A stretch of 32,353 nucleotides of DNA from an uncultured Planctomycetaceae bacterium. Its GTDB lineage: Bacteria > Planctomycetota > Planctomycetia > Planctomycetales > Planctomycetaceae. This document shows positions 26,756 to 32,353 of this stretch, in pieces (position 1 is the stretch's first letter; every line of letters begins with the position of its first letter). The stretch is from the NCBI GenBank assembly GCA_903858815.1, contig CAIOKE010000203.1, positions 1 to 32,353 on the forward strand, read 5' to 3'. Both the position numbers and the translations under genes were made by a program. The notes beneath the pieces are model-generated. The model made no database searches, was not told the origin of the DNA, and saw nothing but the letters and a program-made list of their open reading frames with translations.

Positions 26756-28276
26756 TCAGTCCAGCGTCGCCTGCTCACCCGTACGCAGAATCTCCAGCAC
26801 CTCGCCCGGTGTCGCTGCCGTCCGTAAACGCTCAGGAATAAACTCGCTCTCGTCCAGCAGCGTCGCTATCACCGCCTGTAAACGCTGGTGCACTCGAGGC
26901 TGGCCGGCCGGAGTCAACAGCACAAACAGCAGATGCGCCCGCTCGGTCGTTCCCCGGTACGGAATCCCTCGCTCCGAACGAATCACCAGCACGACAGCCT
27001 TCTGCAGACCGTAAAGCCTTGCATGCGGCATCCCCAGATGCCGCCCCAGATACGTTTCAATCAGCCGCTCTCGCTCCTCAACACCCCGCACAATCTCATC
27101 TCGCGGCACAGGCAGAGATTCCACCTTCAGACGCATTAAGGCTCGCCGCACCGCCTCAATCGTACTGTCAGCCTCAATATTCAGCTGGATCCGGTCCTCG
27201 GTCAGCGCATCCGCCAGACTGACAGGTTCCTCATCCTCAAACTCATCGCGAATCGTGCCGACAATCTCCTCAATCACGTCCTCCAGAGTCAGAAAGCCGG
27301 ACCACGCCCCACGCGCATCCCGCACCAGAGCAACATGACACCGCTTCTTCTGCATCTCGGCCAGCACTGCTTCCAGCGGAGCTGTCTCGTCGGCCAGAAT
27401 CACCGGACGCAGCAGCGACTTCAAACTCTCCGGACCACCACCTGATAAGGTCAGGTCCTTCAGATGCACAAACCCCTCCGGCATCTCAGTGCCATCCAGC
27501 AACGGGTAACGACTGAAACGATATCGCCGCGCCAACTGCAGGTTTTCTTCCAGAGTATCCGCGGTGTTCATACAACGCACCTGCGAACGCGGTCGCATCG
27601 CATCACGTACCAGCAACTCGCCCAGATCAAACACGTTCTCCAGAAACAACAGTCGACGGAAACTCATCAATCCCGATGACTGAGACTGATTCAGCAGAAT
27701 TCGCAGCTCGTCCTCACTGTGAGTATCGTGGCCAGCCACTGTGCCGATCCCCAGCATTCGCAGCAGCAACGCAGCAGAACCGTTCAGCACCCTCAAAGGC
27801 AGCGCGAATAATGTTCGGAACAGACGCAGCAACGGAGCTGTTGCCAGTGATGCCTGATCCGTACGACGGATCGCCATCGACTTCGGTACCAGTTCGCCAA
27901 CCAGTATATGAGCATAACTGACGACCGTGTAGCTGATCGCTATGGCCACCGCAGACGACGACAGAAAGACCACCGTCCCGCCACCGGAAAACCAACCCGT
28001 CCACTCCAGCAATGGACCAACCAGCCGCGCTACCGCAGGTTCACCCACAAACCCCAGACCGATCGACGTGAAGGTAATGCCCACCTGACAGACCGACAGG
28101 TAATCGTCCAGATGCTCAGAAACATGCTGAGCAGCACTGGCGCCGCGCACACCATCGTCCAGCAACTCGCGAATTCGCGATGGACGCATCTTCACTGCAG
28201 CGAATTCCGCCAGCACGAAGAAACCATTCAGCAGCACCAGCAGCACTGCAATAACGAGATAACCAAGTGCCGCCAT
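26756..28276 (-). CDS. CNNM/CorC-type transporter (DUF21, CBS pair) with C-terminal PTS EIIA-like domain
   Basis: About 506 residues from the ATG at 28276. The DUF21 membrane domain (about 1-185) has GYLVIAVLLVLLNGFFVLAEFA, the VGITFTSIGLGFVGEP helix and GELVPKSMAI. A CBS pair (about 205-340) follows, with GFLTLEDVIEEIVGTI. Instead of the usual CorC_HlyC tail, residues about 355-500 read like a PTS EIIA type 2 domain: ERERLIETYLGRHLGMPHARL, with a histidine in the MPHAR position where EIIA carries its phosphorylated histidine, and AHLLFVLLTPAGQP. Members of the transporter family move Mg2+ or Na+. The fused domain suggests regulation by phosphorylation or ligand binding (inference). The start is uncertain: a TTG at 28291 is also in frame. 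Confidence 0.88.
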   Translation of the reverse strand: MAALGYLVIAVLLVLLNGFFVLAEFAAVKMRPSRIRELLDDGVRGASAAQHVSEHLDDYLSVCQVGITFTSIGLGFVGEPAVARLVGPLLEWTGWFSGGGTVVFLSSSAVAIAISYTVVSYAHILVGELVPKSMAIRRTDQASLATAPLLRLFRTLFALPLRVLNGSAALLLRMLGIGTVAGHDTHSEDELRILLNQSQSSGLMSFRRLLFLENVFDLGELLVRDAMRPRSQVRCMNTADTLEENLQLARRYRFSRYPLLDGTEMPEGFVHLKDLTLSGGGPESLKSLLRPVILADETAPLEAVLAEMQKKRCHVALVRDARGAWSGFLTLEDVIEEIVGTIRDEFEDEEPVSLADALTEDRIQLNIEADSTIEAVRRALMRLKVESLPVPRDEIVRGVEERERLIETYLGRHLGMPHARLYGLQKAVVLVIRSERGIPYRGTTERAHLLFVLLTPAGQPRVHQRLQAVIATLLDESEFIPERLRTAATPGEVLEILRTGEQATLD

Positions 28277-28448
28277 TCGTGCTTTTTCCAATCTCCGTTA
28301 GCTAAGTTGGGACCGTTGAATATGATACGGTGGCATGCTGATGGTTGCCAGTAAGTCTGCAAAGCAGGAATTCGGCTGGCTGCCCGCTCTGGAAAAACTC
28401 TGCTCGTCTTTGCCTCAGTCACCACAATAACCAACACCACCCACCAAA

Positions 28449-29174
28449 ATGAATCACAGACTCAGACTGGCTGTCGTGGCCGATGACGGGGTCAGCCCGC
28501 CTGCTGCCGAGCTGCACGTGCGGCTGCTGCAGTGGTGGCTGCAGATTCCCGAAAGCCAGACTATTCTCAATCTGACGCCCCCCGTTCTTCCAGACCAAAC
28601 GCCGATCCAGCCCGCATTCACAACACCAGACTCCCTGCTGCTGCTCAGATATGACCTCGTCCCACAGTCTGCCTGTCAGCAGGCGACTGCTGCGGAATCA
28701 GCCCCGCACCAGGGCACCCTTCGCTGCAAAAGCCCACAATGGATTTCCCACACCACACTCCATGATCTCCCCGCCCTGCTGCACCTGTATTCAATCATCT
28801 CATCAGCTGAACTGCAGCAGGATGCCCTGCTGCAGACAATCCGGCTGGCCCAGGCTGGCGAAACACGCCTGACGATTGTCCCGTGGACAAACACCGACCA
28901 CACCACGGACACCACACAGGACCTGACAGAGCAGATCCGGCTGCAGTTACTGCAGACCGATTATCGGACCCTGCCGCACGGACTGCAGTTCACAGCACCG
29001 ATCTGCCAGCTCAACCGCTGCCTGCCGGATCAGCCCGGAGACGACGAATTCCGCGTCGTCCTGATCCCAGCCGGTCTGCTGACCGACTGCGAAACAACCG
29101 CCAATGTTTTCAAGATGATCTTTGGCCAGCCGTCCGTCGCCGTTCTGATCCTGCCGGAGCCTGACAGTGAGTGA
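28449..29174 (+). CDS. Hypothetical protein of unknown family
   Basis: 241 residues, no family recognised. It is Gln/Leu/Thr-rich and has no signal peptide or membrane segment. The N-terminus (RLRLAVVADDG) and the C-terminal FRVVLIPAGLL and VAVLILPEP segments look like buried beta strands of an alpha/beta fold. A central helical portion includes LHLYSIISSAELQQDALLQTI. Reality is supported by the stop overlapping the GTG of the CPBP gene by 8 bp, typical of translational coupling. It lies head-to-head with the CNNM gene; a TATGAT at 28321 could be its -10 box, though no -35 was found. Confidence 0.65.
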   Translation: MNHRLRLAVVADDGVSPPAAELHVRLLQWWLQIPESQTILNLTPPVLPDQTPIQPAFTTPDSLLLLRYDLVPQSACQQATAAESAPHQGTLRCKSPQWISHTTLHDLPALLHLYSIISSAELQQDALLQTIRLAQAGETRLTIVPWTNTDHTTDTTQDLTEQIRLQLLQTDYRTLPHGLQFTAPICQLNRCLPDQPGDDEFRVVLIPAGLLTDCETTANVFKMIFGQPSVAVLILPEPDSE

Positions 29175-29793
29175 CCTGCATCCAAAGAACTCAGATTTGA
29201 CGCCGCAGCAGTTTCTGCTCAGCGCCGCAATCTTTGAAGGCCTACTGCTGGCAGTGGCCTTCGGCGGCGGCTGGCTGGCCGGCGTCAATCCCACCATGCA
29301 TCTCCGCTGGTCCACGTCCGACCTGCTGCTGGGAGTCGCTGCGACGCTGCCAATGCTGGCCGTGCTGGCAGCCTGCATGCTGTCCACAGCACAGTCACTC
29401 CTGCAGATGCGGCAGCTGCTGTCTGAACTGCTCGGTCCCGTGCTCACGCGCTGTCGCCTGCATGACCTGTTTCTGCTGTCACTGCTGGCCGGTCTCTGTG
29501 AAGAAATCTTCTTCCGCGGATTCCTGTATTCGTGGCTGGCAACACTGAATCCGTTTCTGGCCGTTCTGATCAGCAGCCTGCTGTTCGGCCTCGCTCATGC
29601 CGTGACGCCAGGCTACACCGTCTTCGCAGCGTTTCTTGGCCTGTATCTGACAGGATTACTGGCGGCCGATTCGACCCCGAATCTGCTGATTCCCATTGTC
29701 GCACACACCCTGTACGACCTCGTGGCATTCCTTGTCCTGCTGTGGGACTTCCGTCGGCAACAGTTATCCGACAAAGTGAATTCTGCGGAATGA
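29167..29793 (+). CDS. CPBP family intramembrane metalloprotease
   Basis: 208 residues, multi-pass. All three motifs of the CPBP (Rce1/Abi) family are present: CEEIFFRGFLYSWL (EExxxR), LLFGLAHAVTPGY (FxxxH) and IVAHTLYDLVAF (HxxxD). Hydrophobic segments lie at about 17-38, 48-72, 100-115, 128-150, 150-168, 172-192. Such proteases cleave prenylated or other membrane substrates; in bacteria some serve in bacteriocin immunity or membrane homeostasis. The start is GTG, overlapping the upstream hypothetical gene by 8 bp. Confidence 0.93.
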   Translation: MSDLHPKNSDLTPQQFLLSAAIFEGLLLAVAFGGGWLAGVNPTMHLRWSTSDLLLGVAATLPMLAVLAACMLSTAQSLLQMRQLLSELLGPVLTRCRLHDLFLLSLLAGLCEEIFFRGFLYSWLATLNPFLAVLISSLLFGLAHAVTPGYTVFAAFLGLYLTGLLAADSTPNLLIPIVAHTLYDLVAFLVLLWDFRRQQLSDKVNSAE

Positions 29794-29903
29794 AGCAAGT
29801 GATGCCCGAAGCCGAGAAGTTCTGACGGAATGGGCGGTTCGGCAGTGGCCAGACTACGACCGGACTGACAGAATGTTGAAATGTCGCAGGATTCGGGACC
29901 AAC

Positions 29904-29908
29904 GGGAG
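29904..29908 (+). promoter_or_regulatory. Ribosome binding site of the 35-residue membrane peptide
   Basis: GGGAG lies 7 nt before the ATG at 29916, near-ideal spacing. It is the main reason to treat the small frame as a real gene. Confidence 0.6.
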
Positions 29909-29915
29909 CAGATTC

Positions 29916-30023
29916 ATGGGCAGATGGCCAGACACGCCGCGGGCAACTCTGACAGGGTTTCTGCTCATTTTTGTACTCTTTCCGCTGCTGGCATGGCTGT
30001 GCCTTCGATTTATGGGACGTTGA
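29916..30023 (+). CDS. Small single-pass membrane protein, 35 residues
   Basis: An unlisted short frame: 35 codons plus TGA. The product starts MGRWPDTPRAT, then a hydrophobic helix of about 19 residues (LTGFLLIFVLFPLLAWLCL), and ends RFMGR. Positive charges flank the helix on both sides. It has a good GGGAG ribosome binding site and lies in the 239-bp gap between the CPBP protease gene and the PPOX gene, 9 bp before the latter, all on the same strand. Possible roles are a small partner of a membrane protein or a coupling peptide for the next gene. No family recognised. Confidence 0.55.
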   Translation: MGRWPDTPRATLTGFLLIFVLFPLLAWLCLRFMGR

Positions 30024-30032
30024 GGGCCTCTC

Positions 30033-30626
30033 ATGACAGAGCTGCAGATCATCTTTCAGCAGTGCTGGGACCGGCTGTCACAGGCATCGCAGACGCCGGG
30101 CGCTGCCTGGAGAACCCCGGTTCTGGCCACAACCGGGGATCGTGGGCCACGGCAGCGAACTGTTGTGCTGCGGATGGTGGACCTCAGGGCCATGCAGTTG
30201 TGGCTTCATACGGATGTTCGTTCGGCCAAGGTTCAGCAGTTGATCGCGCATCCAATCGCCAGCCTGCTGTTCTATGATTCGGTGACGGAAACACAGCTGC
30301 AGGTGCGGGGACAGGCCGTCATACAGACCACTGGACCGCAGTGGCAGCAGCTCTGGAATAACAGCCCGGAAACCAGCCTTCGCATGTATCTGGCGCCACA
30401 GGTACCGGGCAGCCCTGCTGCTGCAGCAACGTCAAATCTTCCGGACAGTGTCGCTTCGCGAATTCCATCGCGTGAAGAGCTGGCGGACGGGCTGCGGAAT
30501 TTTGCTGCAGTGAGAATTCAGGCAGAACAAATCGAGTGGCTGCAGCTCTCTCGTGGCGGACATCGAAGGGCTGCGTTTGACATTGCTGGTGAGCAACTGC
30601 AGCATGCAGCGTGGCTGGAACCATGA
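30033..30626 (+). CDS. Pyridoxamine 5'-phosphate oxidase-like FMN-binding protein
   Basis: 197 residues. The order of motifs fits the PPOX split-barrel, Alr4036/PF12766-like type: AWRTPVLATTGDRGPRQRTVVLR, LWLHTDVRSAKVQQLIAHPIASLLFYD, LQVRGQAVIQT, and a C-terminal FAAVRIQAEQIEWLQLSRGGHRRAAFD (landmarks). The RTVVLR and D-x-RSAK segments are the expected FMN-phosphate contacts. It is probably not classical PdxH, since the closing substrate-binding R-x-H/RLSP tail is absent. It starts 9 bp after the small membrane peptide and is followed by mnmA after 63 bp. Confidence 0.88.
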   Translation: MTELQIIFQQCWDRLSQASQTPGAAWRTPVLATTGDRGPRQRTVVLRMVDLRAMQLWLHTDVRSAKVQQLIAHPIASLLFYDSVTETQLQVRGQAVIQTTGPQWQQLWNNSPETSLRMYLAPQVPGSPAAAATSNLPDSVASRIPSREELADGLRNFAAVRIQAEQIEWLQLSRGGHRRAAFDIAGEQLQHAAWLEP

Positions 30627-30689
30627 AACGGGGCGGCGGCAGACAACCGTCCTCGTGAAACGGATTGATAAACGGAGCACAAGCGGGTT

Positions 30690-31787
30690 ATGGGTGACCG
30701 TGTCGTACTGGCGATGAGCGGAGGAGTTGACAGTTCGGCGGCGGCGGTGCTGCTGCACGAACAGGGCTATGACGTCGTCGGCCTGTTCATGCGCTCGGGT
30801 GAATCAGAAGCCGCCTGCAGCGTAAAACCCGCAGGCCTGCTGCCAATCGCCGCACCGCATCGTCAGGGTTGCTGCAGTGCTGAAGATGCAGCCGACGCCA
30901 GACGAGTCGCAGACCGCATGGGCATTCCATTTCATGCACTCAACTTCCGGGACGAATTCCGCAGGATCAAGGATTACTTTGCTGACGAATATCTGGCCGG
31001 CCGCACTCCCAATCCCTGCGTCCAATGCAACAACTGGCTGAAATTCGGCAAATTGTGGGAGTTTGCCCGGCAGATTGATGCTCGCTTCATTGCAACCGGA
31101 CATTACGCTCAGACAGCCGTGCAGCCCGACGGAACGTGGGCTCTGCTGGCAGGCGCAGACAATAACAAAGATCAGTCCTACGTGCTGTTCGGCATTCAGC
31201 GCGCACTGCTGCCCAGTATCCTGTTTCCTGTCGGCAGCAGTGAAAAGCCCGAGATCCGCAGGCTGGCTCGCGAAGCCGGACTGCGAGTCGCCGATAAGAA
31301 GGACAGTTACGAAATCTGCTTTGTTCCCGATCAGGACCACACCGGCTTCCTGCGCAGTTTCCGCGGACCACAGGACACAGCAGGAGAATTTGTCGACCTG
31401 CAGGGCCACGTGCTTGGACAACATGATGGCTACGAACGATTCACCATCGGACAGCGAAAAGGCCTTGGGCTGGCCTTCGGTGAACCCCGCTTCGTGGTCC
31501 GGATTGACCCACAGTCAAAACAAGTCGTGCTGGGACGCCATGCAGATCTGGCTGTGACATCAATTCAGATTCATCAGACCAACTGGCTGATCGACCTACC
31601 GCAGTCCGCGTTTTCGTGCGAAGTCAAGGTTCGCTACAGACAGCGCAGTGAGAGTTGTCAGGTGCTGCCGGGCAACGACGGCACCGCCTGCATCGAAATG
31701 CAGTCGCCGATTTTTGGCGTCGCCCCTGGACAGGCTGCTGTCTTCTACGACGGTCGGCGAGTCCTTGGTGGAGGCTGGATCCGCTGA
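30690..31787 (+). CDS. mnmA: tRNA-specific 2-thiouridylase MnmA
   Basis: A 365-residue enzyme that thiolates U34 of glutamine, glutamate and lysine tRNAs. The PP-loop SGGVDSS lies at 10-16. Catalytic cysteines appear in NPCVQCNNWLKFG and in DSYEICFVPD, and the ATP/tRNA motifs ATGHYA and NKDQSYVLFGI are intact. The central and C-terminal beta-barrel domains read FTIGQRKGLGLAFGEPRFVV and AVFYDGRRVLGGGWI. An insert with CSVKPAG...QGCCSAEDA after the first strand is a known variation of the family. Its 3' end overlaps the convergent transposase-like gene by 43 bp. Confidence 0.97.
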   Translation: MGDRVVLAMSGGVDSSAAAVLLHEQGYDVVGLFMRSGESEAACSVKPAGLLPIAAPHRQGCCSAEDAADARRVADRMGIPFHALNFRDEFRRIKDYFADEYLAGRTPNPCVQCNNWLKFGKLWEFARQIDARFIATGHYAQTAVQPDGTWALLAGADNNKDQSYVLFGIQRALLPSILFPVGSSEKPEIRRLAREAGLRVADKKDSYEICFVPDQDHTGFLRSFRGPQDTAGEFVDLQGHVLGQHDGYERFTIGQRKGLGLAFGEPRFVVRIDPQSKQVVLGRHADLAVTSIQIHQTNWLIDLPQSAFSCEVKVRYRQRSESCQVLPGNDGTACIEMQSPIFGVAPGQAAVFYDGRRVLGGGWIR

Positions 31788-32353
31788 CGTCTGCGACGGG
31801 AAAGAAATGCCTCGTGCACTCGATCCGCCCGACCAGCCTCAGTGCGAAACCGACGGCGGAAATTCCGCACCAGATCCAGCCAGACACCCGACACACAATC
31901 CAGCCGCTGCAGAATCGGATCCAGCTCGGGCGGAATTCGCCCCGCTTTGTCCGGCCGCAGTTGACGGCCCGTCCAGTCCACCAGACGCAGATACTGATCC
32001 AGTGTCATCGGCAGACAACCGCGATTGCTGGCACGCCGGACAGTGACGGTGTCACGCACCGCCGAACACGGCACATCGAGAGCAATCGGGGACAGCCAGC
32101 CGGCCTGCGGTCCATGCTCGATCTGCACTTCACGCTGCTCTGAAGTAGTGGCCTGCTGAGCTGTCCGGCGGTCGGAAATACGCTGCTGAACGCTGGTAAA
32201 TTCGCTGTTTTCCGGAGTCTCTGCGACAGCCGCTCGAACCGGATTCAAATCCACATAGGCCATGCACGCCGCAATCGCCAGCTCGTCCAGCAGCGGTTGA
32301 GCTTTGAAGCGGGATTCCCAGAAATGTCCCTTCAGATCGTCTTCCCGATTGGC
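31745..32353 (-). CDS. REP-associated tyrosine (Y1-type) transposase, partial, cut by the window edge
   Basis: The frame stays open to the right edge, so the 5' end is missing. The first visible residues read GHFWESRFKAQPLLDE and then ACMAYVDLNPVRAAVAETPENSEFTS. These are the hallmark of the C-terminal half of REP-associated/IS200-like Y1 transposases (RAYT); the HUH and catalytic tyrosine region would lie outside the window. About 203 residues are visible, with an Arg-rich tail (FLSRRRRQRIQPPPRTRRPS) that overlaps the end of mnmA by 43 bp. RAYTs are usually single-copy, domesticated genes linked to REP palindromes. The methionine at 32263 is internal, not the start. Confidence 0.88.
   Translation of the reverse strand, partial: ANREDDLKGHFWESRFKAQPLLDELAIAACMAYVDLNPVRAAVAETPENSEFTSVQQRISDRRTAQQATTSEQREVQIEHGPQAGWLSPIALDVPCSAVRDTVTVRRASNRGCLPMTLDQYLRLVDWTGRQLRPDKAGRIPPELDPILQRLDCVSGVWLDLVRNFRRRFRTEAGRADRVHEAFLSRRRRQRIQPPPRTRRPS

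Noticed and set aside
25831-26841. A 336-codon plus-strand frame
   Set aside because: It is antisense to the DUF1549/DUF1553 gene and is a low-complexity Pro/Ala/Gln shadow.

Overview
The window looks like a chromosomal stretch from a planctomycete. The evidence is a twin-arginine DUF1501 protein, a large cytochrome-c/DUF1549/DUF1553 protein, an adjacent TIGR03546/TIGR03545 pair, a DUF4332 protein, and Gram-negative envelope genes (BamD-like and LptE-like lipoproteins) alongside peptidoglycan genes (murE, murF). The species is not resolved. No rRNA, tRNA, CRISPR array or prophage was seen. The only mobile-type gene is a partial REP-associated (Y1-type) transposase cut off by the right edge.

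Layout. Positions 1-151 hold two 30-bp hairpin repeats and one copy of a dispersed repeat. Positions 152-5913 (minus) hold a DUF1501 gene followed by a YhaO-like/YhaN-like pair, which resembles a small SbcD/SbcC (Mre11/Rad50) system. Both members of the pair appear to have lost their catalytic residues, and the YhaN-like partner carries two DUF4332 regions. Positions 5914-6463 are intergenic and hold four phased copies of a palindrome centred on CGGCGCCG, just upstream of a 1064-residue membrane-anchored sigma-54 activator (6464-9658, plus). Positions 9643-13694 (minus) are a tight bioB-murE-murF cluster. Positions 13695-14181 are non-coding with a 7 x 9-bp tandem repeat. Positions 14182-17719 (plus) are a compact recO, BamD-like, LptE-like, histone-deacetylase-like cluster. 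Positions 17720-18080 are a non-coding mosaic of repeats. They are followed by a CinA-C amidohydrolase (minus), the TIGR03546/TIGR03545 pair (18826-21672, plus), and a minus-strand series: CNNM-type transporter with a C-terminal EIIA-like domain, DUF1549/DUF1553 protein, DUF2237 protein and M28 peptidase. Positions 28449-31787 (plus) hold an unknown protein, a CPBP-family protease, an unlisted 35-residue membrane peptide, a PPOX-family flavoprotein and mnmA.

How the genes work together: much of the window concerns the cell envelope. It covers peptidoglycan precursor synthesis, outer-membrane protein and LPS assembly lipoproteins, an AsmA-like membrane-spanning module, a CNNM transporter and an intramembrane protease, with ordinary housekeeping genes (recO, bioB, mnmA) between them. 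The strongest candidates for something undescribed are the catalytically degenerate YhaO/YhaN-like pair and the four-site palindromic operator in front of the membrane-bound sigma-54 activator. All family assignments rest on reading motifs by eye; no database search was run.
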